Assembly: GCA_900766045.1 (NCBI GenBank)
Contig: CAAFTW010000012.1
Location: forward strand, 1 to 34,283
DNA from: Clostridia bacterium
GTDB taxonomy: Bacteria; Bacillota; Clostridia; Peptostreptococcales; Anaerovoracaceae
Direction: 5' to 3'
Length of the DNA stretch: 34,283 bases
Shown here piece after piece: positions 1 through 7,121 of this stretch. The notes below the pieces were generated by a model that saw only the letters and a list, made by a program, of their open reading frames with translations, had not been told where the DNA came from and searched no databases. The translations under genes and the position numbers were made by a program. The stretch's first letter is position 1. Each line of letters opens with the position of its first letter.

Positions 1-1
1 C

Positions 2-259
2 CACCTTGTAAAATCTTGTAAATTCTTGTTGACCATATTTTACAAGAATTTAGAGCGTGGTGGTAGGTACGTGCTATTTACCGTTTACTTTTATTCTGGA
101 AATGTTTCTTCTGAGAAACTGAATGAGATGCTGGCAGTTATAGAATCGCATAAGGGAAATGTTCGTCCAGACCGGATCTTTTCTTTTGAGGAAGTTCCGG
201 AAGCGCACAGATGGCTGGAAGCTCGTAACGGACATGGAAAGGCGGTTGTTCTGCTGTAA
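2..259 (+). CDS. C-terminal fragment of a zinc-type alcohol dehydrogenase (MDR) family protein, open at the left edge
   Basis: The visible residues end in FSFEEVPEAHRWLEARNGHGKAVVLL-type sequence. This matches the usual C-terminus of medium-chain zinc-type dehydrogenases and quinone oxidoreductases, where a EAHR segment is followed by GKAVV. An upstream LERGGRYVLF stretch matches the conserved GG-R-V strand that closes the nucleotide-binding domain. The frame stays open to base 2, so the gene may start outside the window; a TTG at 26 is the only internal start I see and it has no convincing ribosome binding site. Only about 85 residues are present, against roughly 340 for the family, and neither the zinc ligands nor the GxGxxG motif are visible. 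Bases 5-50 are AT-rich and full of inverted repeats, so this may instead be a broken remnant. Substrate unknown. Confidence 0.5.
   Translation, partial: HLVKSCKFLLTIFYKNLERGGRYVLFTVYFYSGNVSSEKLNEMLAVIESHKGNVRPDRIFSFEEVPEAHRWLEARNGHGKAVVLL
5..50. repeat. Nested direct and inverted repeats of CTTGTAAA
   Basis: CTTGTAAAAT (5-14) is followed in tandem by CTTGTAAATT (15-24) and CTTGT (25-29). The exact reverse complement ATTTTACAAG lies at 37-46, and AATTCTTGT (21-29) pairs with ACAAGAATT (42-50). This looks like an operator or a recombination boundary rather than normal coding sequence. Confidence 0.6.
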
Positions 260-260
260 T

Positions 261-323
261 AAAAAAGCACCTGAGCATCTCTGAGCCCGTTTAAGGCCTG
301 GAGAGGAAGCTCAGATGCTTTTT
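261..323. terminator. Bidirectional terminator between the dehydrogenase fragment and thrC
   Basis: AAAAAGCACCTGAGC (262-276) pairs, with one mismatch, with GCTCAGATGCTTTTT (309-323). A-rich and T-rich flanks on the two sides allow termination in both directions. It lies between two convergent genes. Confidence 0.75.
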
Positions 324-353
324 CCTTGCTGCATATATTTTGTCTGGAAAACG

Positions 354-1832
354 CTATTTCAGCGCGTCTGCGACGGCGTTTTTCATCTCGCTGACTTTAA
401 TGACCTGGTCGTGGAGGATCGGGCGGGATTCCAGGCCCTTGAAGGATGCAGGAACCGGGACGCCGGTCTCTTCGGCGACTTCATCGATGCAGCGGAAGCT
501 GTTCTCAGCTTTCGGAAGGCCGATGGATGCGGCGACACTGTCGGCGAATTTATACGGGCTTGCAGTGGAAGCAATGAGAGTCGGTGTTTCATCGCCGGTC
601 TCCCTGCGGTACTGCTCATATACGTAGTAGGCAACGGCAGTATGAGTATCCATCAGGTAATGGTTTTTCTTATACATTTCTCCAATGGCGGCGTCGGTCT
701 CTCTCATGTCTGCGGAGCCTGCGGAGAAAAGGGAAAGCTTGTCCTTCATGGAGGAAGGGATTTCGTACTTTCTGTCCTTATCCAGACTCTGCATCAGAGA
801 AGCGATTTCGCTGCTGTCGTCGCTGCTGAGGTGGTAAAGCAGGCGCTCCAGGTTGCTGGATACCAGAATATCCATGGACGGGGAGTTGGTCTGGTAGAAA
901 TCACGGTTGGCATCATATACGCCGGTGGTCAGGAAGTCGGTCAGTACGCGGTTCTGGTTAGACGCGCAGATCAGTTTCTTAACTGGAATTCCCATCTGCT
1001 TGGCGTAATAGGCGGCCAGGATGTTTCCGAAGTTTCCTGTTGGAACAGTGATGTTGACTGGATCGCCGTCTTTGACTGCGCCCTGCTTTACGAGCTGCGC
1101 GTAGCCGTAAACGTAGTAGGCGATCTGCGGAACCAGACGGCCGATGTTGATGGAGTTCGCGGAAGACAGGCGGATTCCTTTGGCATCGAGTTCTGCTGCG
1201 AAGTCAGGATCCTGGAAAATGGTCTTGACGCCAGTCTGGGCATCATCGAAGTTGCCTTCAATGGAGAAGACGTGGACGTTTTTTCCTTCCTGGGTGCGCA
1301 TCTGCTGTTCCTGTACCTGGCTGACGCCATTATTCGGATAGAAGACAATAATTTCTGTGCCCGGGACGTCAGCGAATCCTGCCATGGCGGCTTTTCCGGT
1401 GTCGCCTGAGGTTGCGGTAAGGATGCAGATTTTATGGTCATCATGCTGCTTTTTAACGGCTGTGGTCAGCAGGTAAGGCAGGATGGACAGGGCCATGTCC
1501 TTGAATGCGGCGGTGCGGCCGTGGTAGAGCTCCAGGAACCATGCGTCGCCGGCGTGTACGACCGGAACGATTTCTTTGGCTTCGAACGTATTTGTGTATG
1601 CATTCTGCACGCAGGAGTGAATTTCTTCTTTTGTATAGTCATCGAAGAATGCGCCGATCACTTTTTCTGCGAAGGCGGTGTAGGGCTGCTCCAGCATATC
1701 TTTTATAGCAAAGGGAAGTGCGGGAATCTCCTCTGGCACGTACAAGCCGCGGTCAGATGCCAGACCGCGGATGACAGCGTCTGCAGAGGTCAGTTCCTGC
1801 CGTTCACCGCGAGTGCTTCTGTATTTCATCAT
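354..1832 (-). CDS. thrC: Threonine synthase
   Basis: This PLP enzyme converts O-phosphohomoserine to threonine and inorganic phosphate, the last step of threonine synthesis. The 492-residue product has the usual length of the long (yeast/E. coli-like) threonine synthase class. The N-terminus YRSTRGE and the segment ELYHGRTAAFKDMALSILP (about 101-119) are typical, and Lys111 in AFKD is the expected PLP Schiff-base lysine. LTATSGDTGKAA is the phosphate-binding loop, and NFGNILAAYYAK is also characteristic. I chose the first of two consecutive ATG codons because AAGGAG lies 8 bases upstream of it. The gene stands alone on the minus strand; no homoserine kinase or dehydrogenase is adjacent. An 8-bp inverted repeat upstream (1889-1913) could be an operator. 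No T-box features are seen in the leader. Confidence 0.95.
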   Translation of the reverse strand: MMKYRSTRGERQELTSADAVIRGLASDRGLYVPEEIPALPFAIKDMLEQPYTAFAEKVIGAFFDDYTKEEIHSCVQNAYTNTFEAKEIVPVVHAGDAWFLELYHGRTAAFKDMALSILPYLLTTAVKKQHDDHKICILTATSGDTGKAAMAGFADVPGTEIIVFYPNNGVSQVQEQQMRTQEGKNVHVFSIEGNFDDAQTGVKTIFQDPDFAAELDAKGIRLSSANSINIGRLVPQIAYYVYGYAQLVKQGAVKDGDPVNITVPTGNFGNILAAYYAKQMGIPVKKLICASNQNRVLTDFLTTGVYDANRDFYQTNSPSMDILVSSNLERLLYHLSSDDSSEIASLMQSLDKDRKYEIPSSMKDKLSLFSAGSADMRETDAAIGEMYKKNHYLMDTHTAVAYYVYEQYRRETGDETPTLIASTASPYKFADSVAASIGLPKAENSFRCIDEVAEETGVPVPASFKGLESRPILHDQVIKVSEMKNAVADALK

Positions 1833-1888
1833 TGGTCAATCTCCTTTTCCAATTCATAAAAAACAACGTCATATTGGCGAATTTTGTG

Positions 1889-1913
1889 TTCATATCACAA
1901 TATGCGATATGAA
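1889..1913. promoter_or_regulatory. Inverted repeat upstream of thrC, candidate operator
   Basis: TTCATATC (1889-1896) and GATATGAA (1906-1913) are perfect reverse complements with a 9-base spacer. The site lies about 60-80 bases upstream of the thrC start in AT-rich DNA. A candidate minus-strand -10 (TACAAT, reading ATTGTA at 1918-1923) abuts it. No regulator can be named. Confidence 0.45.
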
Positions 1914-1979
1914 TTTATTGTACTCTTATATGCATAAAGAATCCAGATTAATTTTTTTAAAATATTTTCAGGGAATCGG

Positions 1980-2011
1980 TTGACAGAGGCCTCGATTCCG
2001 TGTATTATAAT
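1980..2011 (+). promoter_or_regulatory. Promoter of the tRNA-Glu gene
   Basis: A consensus TTGACA (1980-1985) is followed after 17 bases by TATTAT (2003-2008), with an overlapping TATAAT at 2006-2011. The tRNA begins about 65 bases downstream. Confidence 0.75.
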
Positions 2012-2077
2012 ATTCGTCAGTTTTCAAGAGCGCATGTTTGAAAAGTTCTTTTGAAGATTGCGTAAAACTTAAGATGT

Positions 2078-2152
2078 GTCGGATTGGTCAAGTGGTTAAG
2101 ACGTAGCCCTCTCACGGCTGAGTCCAGGGTTCGATCCCCTGATCCGATACCA
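2078..2152 (+). tRNA. tRNA-Glu (anticodon CTC)
   Basis: The 75-base sequence folds into a full cloverleaf. GTCGGAT at the 5' end pairs with ATCCGAT near the 3' end, although the first pair is G-U instead of the usual G-C. The D arm contains GGTCAAGTGGTTAAGAC, typical of tRNA-Glu. The anticodon stem TAGCC/GGCTG encloses the loop CTCTCAC with anticodon CTC. The T arm is CAGGG-TTCGATC-CCCTG. CCA is encoded at 2150-2152. The gene stands alone, with its own promoter upstream and a terminator immediately downstream. Confidence 0.95.
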
Positions 2153-2157
2153 ACGAA

Positions 2158-2192
2158 TAAATCTGAACTACATATGTGGTTCAGATTTTTTT
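2158..2192 (+). terminator. Terminator of the tRNA-Glu gene
   Basis: AAATCTGAAC pairs with GTTCAGATTT around a roughly 10-base loop, and a run of seven T residues follows. Confidence 0.85.
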
Positions 2193-2273
2193 ATGCTCCG
2201 ACCTGGTGAATTCGGTCTGCGTAAATTATGCCTGTGATGTTTCCTTTCGCATTTTAATCTTAATTCAGCGTGT

Positions 2274-2441
2274 TTGTCTGCGGAGGAGATTCGGGCAGCT
2301 CTTCATCGTATTTACAGCATGTATGATCAGCGGCGCGGCGTCCGCATCAGCGAGGATTTCGTCAGTTCGTTTATTCCTGGCGCGTATATATTTTGTCCGA
2401 TGTGTTTGAATCGTATCGGTGCCGTAAATAAATGGTTATAG
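2274..2441 (+). other. Possible short reading frame with a CPMC motif, status uncertain
   Basis: A 55-codon frame opens at a TTG (no ATG and no clear ribosome binding site) and reads LSAEEIRAALHRIYSMYDQR, later IFCPMCLNRIG, then a TAG. The composition is protein-like (amphipathic helix first, a CxxC pair near the end), but I do not recognise the family. It lies between the tRNA terminator and the candidate selenoprotein frame. It could be a decayed gene or chance. The rest of 2193-2491 shows nothing I can assign. Confidence 0.2.
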
Positions 2442-2491
2442 AAATGATCAATTCATTGAGATAGGAAAGTATGCCGGGAGGCCTGGGATAG

Positions 2492-2809
2492 ATGAAGCAG
2501 AGAAGGGTAATGCTGCCGCTTTCAGAAGTGGCGTATTTAAAGCGGACGCTGATGGAGCAATTTAATTTATACATGCACATGCACGATTCCTGAGGAGGCG
2601 GGCAGTCGTTTACGTTCGACGAGCCGCTTTCACAGGATGTGAAGACGTGGATGGAAGAGTATTTTCAGAAAGAAGGTCGTGCTGCGGATTTTGATGACGA
2701 CGACATGGGCCTGGTGGTATGGACAAAAGGAAGCGGCCAGGGGGATGAACGGGCAGGCGGCCGCGAGGCGGATGCCGGAAGTTCCTGCACGCTGAGCTTC
2801 AACAGGTAA
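2492..2809 (+). CDS. Candidate small selenoprotein with one in-frame TGA (Sec34), RDAC-like
   Basis: From ATG 2492, with GGGAGG ten bases upstream, the frame runs 33 codons to a TGA at 2591-2593. It then continues in the same frame for 71 more codons to TAA 2807-2809. Both halves look like one small protein: an amphipathic start (LSEVAYLKRTLMEQF), a strand MHMHDS, the TGA, GGGQSFTFDEPLS, a helix VKTWMEEYFQKEG, and an acidic DFDDDD turn. From memory, a family of small Firmicute proteins annotated as RDAC carries a (R/H)DAC-GGQSF motif, which would put the TGA at the cysteine position. A hairpin lies just after the TGA. The alternative is a nonsense-mutated pseudogene. A second in-frame ATG is at 2510. 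Function unknown; no selenium genes are in the window. Confidence 0.5.
2598..2627 (+). promoter_or_regulatory. SECIS-like hairpin just downstream of the in-frame TGA
   Basis: GTCG (2605-2608) pairs with CGAC (2617-2620) around the 8-base loop TTTACGTT. GGC (2601-2603) pairs with GCC (2623-2625) across a small internal loop, and GC (2598-2599) pairs with GC (2626-2627) beside a bulged G. The loop starts 16 bases after the TGA and contains a G, within the spacing known for bacterial SECIS elements. However, the G is not at the first two loop positions, so the match is incomplete. Confidence 0.35.
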
Positions 2810-2900
2810 AGAAAAGACAGTGAGAACCCACCCCTTTCTGACGCTGAAGCGTCGGGAAAGGTTCCCGGGAATCTTGTTGTCGTTTGAAGAGCAGACAATA

Positions 2901-2943
2901 AAACGGTCCCGGGGAATGGAGGAAATCCCGGGGCCGTTCTTAT
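2901..2943. terminator. Bidirectional terminator
   Basis: AACGGTCCCGGGG pairs with the CCCGGGGCCGTT arm ending at 2938. T-rich tracts follow on both strands (TTCTTAT on plus, TTTTATT on minus). It would end the candidate small gene on plus and the chromate transporter operon on minus. Confidence 0.75.
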
Positions 2944-3097
2944 CATTAAAATCTCATTTACAGGTAATTACAGAAGGAATATGGTTTGCGTTCTGCCGGT
3001 TCACATAGCTGCGGCGTTCAGACGGATGAATGGTGCAGGGTTTTTACCGGCTGTACAGCAAGGGAATCCGTCTGTGCGGTCTTCAGAGAGCCCTTCA

Positions 3098-3664
3098 TCA
3101 GCCTCCGATCACGACTCCCGCTGCGCCTGCAGCCAGGATATACACGATTGGATGAAATTTAAATTTCTTATACGCAAGCAGAACAACGGCAGCGAGAATG
3201 ATCATTTTCCAGTTAAAGAGCTTCATCAGTGCTCCGGTTTTCTGGAAAACTTTGATATTCAGCAGGGAAATTTTTGCGACTTGAAGGCCTGCGGCGCTGA
3301 TCAGGGCTGCGGATGCCGGCCGGATGCCGTAGAAGATCTGCTGCACGACAGCGGCGTTTTTGAATCTGTCCAGAATACGGGCGATAATCAGAATGCAGAT
3401 GACGGAAGGCAGGACCAGGCTGCATGTGGTGACTATGCTTCCCAGCACGCCCATGGCGGTGAAACCGACGTAGGAAGACATATTGACGCCAAGAGGCCCC
3501 GGAGTTGACTCGGAGACGGCGACCATATTGGCAATATCATTCGTGGAAAACCAGCCCATGCGTGCGGACATATCATAAAGAAACGGGAGCGTGGCGAGGC
3601 CGCCGCCGACGGCGAACAGGCCGGTTTTAAAGAATTCCCAGGACATTTCTAAGAGTGTATACAT
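3098..3664 (-). CDS. Chromate transporter family protein, second half-size subunit
   Basis: This 188-residue membrane protein belongs to the CHR (chromate ion transporter) family. Half-size members act as pairs that together match full-length ChrA. The VGGGLATLPFL segment (about 19-29) and SESTPGPLGVNMSSYVGF (about 51-68) are the two hallmark motifs. They are followed by about four further hydrophobic segments. The start is fixed by AAGGAGG seven bases upstream. It begins 12 bases after the stop of the partner gene, so the two are co-transcribed and their products probably form one transporter. It is one of only two genes here ending in TGA. The substrate in anaerobes need not be chromate; anion export is all that can be inferred. 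Confidence 0.88.
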   Translation of the reverse strand: MYTLLEMSWEFFKTGLFAVGGGLATLPFLYDMSARMGWFSTNDIANMVAVSESTPGPLGVNMSSYVGFTAMGVLGSIVTTCSLVLPSVICILIIARILDRFKNAAVVQQIFYGIRPASAALISAAGLQVAKISLLNIKVFQKTGALMKLFNWKMIILAAVVLLAYKKFKFHPIVYILAAGAAGVVIGG

Positions 3665-3676
3665 TATTTTTCCTCC

Positions 3677-4369
3677 TTATGCATTACGTTTTGTCACGCG
3701 GCTGATCAGAACCCCCAGGGCTCCTGCAAGAACGACGTACAGAATCGGGGACAGGTGCAGGAAGAGGGAAGCTGCGAGGATGGCAAGGAAAATGACGATG
3801 CAGAAGTGGTCAACCAGGGATTTCTTTCCCATTCTGACGACGGCATCCAGGATCAGGACACAGACGGCGGCGCGGATTCCGCTGAATGCGTGAATGGCCC
3901 AGGCGCTGTGCGCAAAATTCTTCAGGAATGCGGAAATGATGCAGATGATGACGATAGACGGGAATATGACACCGAGGGTCGCGAAAACGCCTCCCAGAGG
4001 TCCGGTAAGCCGGTATCCGACGAATGTGGCGGTGTTTACGGCGATAACGCCCGGTGTGCACTGTCCGATGGCGTAATAGTCCATCAGTTCTTCCTCTGTG
4101 GCCCAGCCGCGCTTGTCGCAGACTTCCCGCTGGAGGATTGGCAGCATGGCGTAACCGCCGCCGAAGGTCGAGACACCGATCCCTGCAAAGGTCAGGAACA
4201 GATCCAGGTAAAGCGCGGGTCTGCTCTTATGTGCCGGACGGATTTCTCCGGATTCACTCCGGCTGTTTTTCATGGAGCCGGTGCCGGCTTTTTTCAGCGC
4301 ACTGCTTCCAGATGTCTCTGCAGTATTTAAAGAAGTGGTTTTAAGTTCGGAATTGCTGCGTGCATTCAT
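3677..4369 (-). CDS. Chromate transporter family protein, first half-size subunit
   Basis: The 230-residue product carries the CHR family motifs TFGGGYAMLPILQ (about 68-80) and IGQCTPGVIAVNTATFVGY (about 101-119), followed by hydrophobic segments to the C-terminus. The first 50 residues are a hydrophilic Ser/Thr/Lys-rich extension, longer than usual for half-size members. The start is nonetheless supported by AAGGAGA ten bases upstream. A later start near Met33 would remove part of the tail but has no clear ribosome binding site. It heads a two-gene operon with the gene at 3098-3664 and is transcribed divergently from a LysR regulator, the likely controller. Identity as a chromate exporter is inferred from the family only. 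Confidence 0.88.
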   Translation of the reverse strand: MNARSNSELKTTSLNTAETSGSSALKKAGTGSMKNSRSESGEIRPAHKSRPALYLDLFLTFAGIGVSTFGGGYAMLPILQREVCDKRGWATEEELMDYYAIGQCTPGVIAVNTATFVGYRLTGPLGGVFATLGVIFPSIVIICIISAFLKNFAHSAWAIHAFSGIRAAVCVLILDAVVRMGKKSLVDHFCIVIFLAILAASLFLHLSPILYVVLAGALGVLISRVTKRNA

Positions 4370-4419
4370 GGCTGCTGGTTCTCCTTTTCGCAGTTTCTCT
4401 CACTGGTGGTTCAGAAATC

Positions 4420-4470
4420 GGGCAGGCTTTCCGGGAGGCTGCAGTGGTTCAGTCTGCGGCCTCCCTGCCC
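4420..4470. repeat. Strong hairpin in the chromate-transporter leader region
   Basis: GGGAGGCTGCAG (4433-4444) pairs with CTGCGGCCTCCC (4454-4465), allowing one bulge. The flanking GGGCA (4420-4424) and TGCCC (4466-4470) extend the stem. It lies 50-100 bases upstream of the transporter start. No T-tract follows on the minus strand. Confidence 0.5.
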
Positions 4471-4593
4471 ATGCTTCATTCTTACTTTCTTTTGTAAGTT
4501 TATGCTAGCACACTTTGCGGTATATAGGATATATATAGTTAAGATGAATCGATATAATATAGGTATGGATTGTGGCAGAAAGGGGCTGAGAGT

Positions 4594-5475
4594 ATGGAGC
4601 TGCGGCAGTTAAGGTATTTTCTGGTGATTGCAGAGGAGGGGAGCATATCCGCGGCAGCAAGGCGTCTGCACCTGTCTCAGCCGCCTCTGAGCCGGCAGAT
4701 GTCTCTTCTGGAGGCGGAATGCGGGATGACCCTGTTCCATCGTGGGAGCCGGGAAATTACGCTGACGGAGGCGGGGCGCGTTCTTCAGCGCTATGCTTCG
4801 CAGATGCTGGAAACAGAGGATACAATAAAAGATGAAATGAATGATCTGAAGAAGGGCCGCCGGGGAGTGGTCCGGATCGGCCTGATTTCATCTGCCGCAG
4901 GGGATGCGGTTTTCCAGATGATCGGCCGGGCCCGGAAGGAAATTCCGGATCTTCAGCTGCGTATTTACGAGGGAAATTCCTATGAAGTACTGGACATGCT
5001 GGAAAATGAGAAAATTGACCTTGCCGTGGTCCGGACACCATTTGCGGAACCGCATCTTCAGAAGGTCCTTCTCCGCCGTGACTGTCTGGCTGCGGCCGGG
5101 CTGCCGGAACTGTTCCCGGGATCAGGCGGGACAAAAACCATTCGGGTCAAGGCGGCTGACCTGGCGGCGCGGCCGCTGATCCTCTACCGCAGATGGGAGA
5201 AAATTTTTCGTATGCAGTGTGAACAGGAGGGGGTTGCTCCTCAGATTTTCTGCATAAACGACGATGCCCGGACTGCGCTTCAGATGGCGAAGTCCGGGCT
5301 CGGGACGGCACTGGTGCCTCAGTCAGCGCTTTCTGACGCCGACGGACTCCTGTGCGGGATATTGGAAGAAGATGTATTTCAAAGTGATGTGTATCTGGTC
5401 AGCAGGGAAGGCAGAGATCTCGGTGAAACAGCTGTTGCTGTCCGGAAGATCATGGCCTCCTCTGCTGTCCGGTAA
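4594..5475 (+). CDS. LysR-family transcriptional regulator
   Basis: The 293-residue product starts MELRQLRYFLVIAEEGSISA, a classic LysR N-terminal winged helix-turn-helix (about 1-60) with RLHLSQPPLSRQ as recognition helix. The effector-binding domain follows from about 88, beginning RRGVVRIGLISS, and the segment MAKSGLGTALVPQSAL is typical of its second lobe. I chose ATG 4594, with AGGGG about nine bases upstream, over an in-frame TTG at 4570. It is divergent from the chromate transporter pair with a 224-base AT-rich gap, a classic arrangement for a LysR regulator and its target. A TATAAT at 4553-4558 may be its own -10 box. The effector is unknown. Confidence 0.92.
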   Translation: MELRQLRYFLVIAEEGSISAAARRLHLSQPPLSRQMSLLEAECGMTLFHRGSREITLTEAGRVLQRYASQMLETEDTIKDEMNDLKKGRRGVVRIGLISSAAGDAVFQMIGRARKEIPDLQLRIYEGNSYEVLDMLENEKIDLAVVRTPFAEPHLQKVLLRRDCLAAAGLPELFPGSGGTKTIRVKAADLAARPLILYRRWEKIFRMQCEQEGVAPQIFCINDDARTALQMAKSGLGTALVPQSALSDADGLLCGILEEDVFQSDVYLVSREGRDLGETAVAVRKIMASSAVR

Positions 5476-5501
5476 GGAAATGTAAGGGGAAACGGTGGAA
5501 A

Positions 5502-7034
5502 TTACGCGGTCTGACGTTCCTCCTGGTTCTTGTCCGCGTAAGCCTGGCCGGAATGATCGAATGCATAGACTTTCTCCTGGCAGCGGCGTCCGTGCTCGGC
5601 TACACAAGTGATGCCTTCGATGTATCCAAAACGCTCCTTATACTTTCTCTTATTGTGGATATAGAATCCGGCTCCGATCAGGGCCCATGCTCCTGCCATT
5701 ATCCATTCCTGCGGGGTCAGTGTGCTTCCGGAACCCGGAATGATGTACATGGCAACCATAAATCCGGAGGTGATGATGGCTCCGTATCCAACGAACATGC
5801 CATGCTTTACCTTGAACGGGCGTTTCATTGCCGGCGCCTTTTTACGCAGGATGACGAAGGAAACGGCAACCATGCAGTATGCAATGCAGCAGCCCAGATT
5901 TCCGGCATCGCAGATCCATACCAGCATTTTCTGGCCGGCAAATGGTGCGAGCATGGAGAGAAATCCGATCAGCAGGATTGCGCGTACCGGCATCTTATTC
6001 TTACCGCTCAGTTTTCCGAAGGACTTCGGGATCATGCAGGATTCAGCCATGGAATACAGGGCTCTGGATCCGCCGATCAGGAAGGAGTTCCAGCTGGTGA
6101 TAATTCCGCACATTCCGCCGATGATCAGAACCTTGGCCATTACAGCACTGTTGAATGCCTTTGCGATAGCGTCTGCAGTAACCAGTCCGCCTGCAGAATT
6201 AATGGATGCCTTCAGTTCAGCCGGGTTCAGCAGATTGCCGACGGCCAGAATGACGAATCCGTAGAAGACAACAGCCAGAATAATGGAGAGAATAAGGATT
6301 CTTCCGATTTTCTTCAGTGGAACATTAATCTCTGATGCAGCCTGCGGGATGACGTTGAATCCGATCATGAAGAAAGGAGTGACAACGGCTACGTTCAGAA
6401 CATGGCTGAAGGCGGATCCTGCTGTATTTCCGACAAACAGCTGCGGCATCAGATTGGAGGAGTCACCTCTGACTGCTGATGATACGATCAGGAGAATGCC
6501 GACTCCTCCGATGATCAGGGTCAGGACCGTCTGCAGTACAGCGGCTGCTTTGACGCCCATCAGGTTGACCAGTGTGGTTCCTGCCGCGATGAGCAGTGCT
6601 ACGGCGAGCCAGGATGCGTAAACGCGGAAACCTGCGATTGTATATAAGTACCCCTTTAAGAATCCCGGGAAAATGTACGTAATAATGGATGGGAATGCAC
6701 ATGCTTCATAGCAGACGACTGCGATGTAGCAGAAAATCATGGACCAGGTGCAGACGTATGATCCGGTCGGTCCCAGCGCTTTATAGCTGAAGATGTGCTC
6801 GCCGCCGGTCATCGGCATTGCGGTGGTCAGTTCCGCATAAGTCATGCCGACGAAATAGATGACGATGCCGCCGATAACGAATCCGAGTGCGGCTCCGAGA
6901 ACTCCTCCTCTGCTGATCCAGTCGCCGGATGAGATCACCCATCCCCAGCCGATCATGGCTCCGAATGCCATGACGAGGATATCGCCGGAACCCAGAACTT
7001 TCTCGAACTGGGCATCGTTATTAGAGCTAGACAT
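5502..7034 (-). CDS. APC-superfamily amino acid permease
   Basis: The 510-residue protein has about twelve hydrophobic segments. Near the N-terminus it has VMAFGAMIGWGWVISSGDW, the APC-family TM1 unwound region (GAMIG-W). AELTTAMPMTGGEHIFSYKA matches the conserved loop after TM2-3. A hydrophilic tail of about 60 residues follows the last membrane segment. It should be a proton- or sodium-coupled amino acid importer; the substrate cannot be read from the sequence. GGGAGG lies 12 bases upstream of the start. It converges with the LysR gene at 4594 with only 26 bases between the stops and no visible terminator. The upstream region carries a 13-bp tandem repeat that may bind a regulator. Confidence 0.88.
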   Translation of the reverse strand: MSSSNNDAQFEKVLGSGDILVMAFGAMIGWGWVISSGDWISRGGVLGAALGFVIGGIVIYFVGMTYAELTTAMPMTGGEHIFSYKALGPTGSYVCTWSMIFCYIAVVCYEACAFPSIITYIFPGFLKGYLYTIAGFRVYASWLAVALLIAAGTTLVNLMGVKAAAVLQTVLTLIIGGVGILLIVSSAVRGDSSNLMPQLFVGNTAGSAFSHVLNVAVVTPFFMIGFNVIPQAASEINVPLKKIGRILILSIILAVVFYGFVILAVGNLLNPAELKASINSAGGLVTADAIAKAFNSAVMAKVLIIGGMCGIITSWNSFLIGGSRALYSMAESCMIPKSFGKLSGKNKMPVRAILLIGFLSMLAPFAGQKMLVWICDAGNLGCCIAYCMVAVSFVILRKKAPAMKRPFKVKHGMFVGYGAIITSGFMVAMYIIPGSGSTLTPQEWIMAGAWALIGAGFYIHNKRKYKERFGYIEGITCVAEHGRRCQEKVYAFDHSGQAYADKNQEERQTA

Positions 7035-7090
7035 AAAAGATAACCTCCCTTGGTTATTGAATTGTGAAAATATTGTATCAAGACTTTATA

Positions 7091-7121
7091 TAAGATATTC
7101 AGATAAGATATTCAGAATATC
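7091..7121. promoter_or_regulatory. Tandem and palindromic GATATTC sites upstream of the permease
   Basis: TAAGATATTCAGA occurs twice in perfect tandem (7091-7103 and 7104-7116). The second copy runs into GAATATC (7115-7121), making the palindrome GATATTC-A-GAATATC (7107-7121). Three half-sites fall within 30 bases, about 60-85 bases upstream of the permease start. This is a plausible operator. Confidence 0.5.

Noticed and set aside
315..1409. 364-codon plus-strand frame over thrC
   Set aside because: It is the antisense shadow of thrC; its product has no recognisable domain, while thrC has full family motifs and a ribosome binding site.
1833..2000. T-box riboswitch upstream of thrC
   Set aside because: No T-box sequence or leader terminator is visible between the gene and the tRNA.
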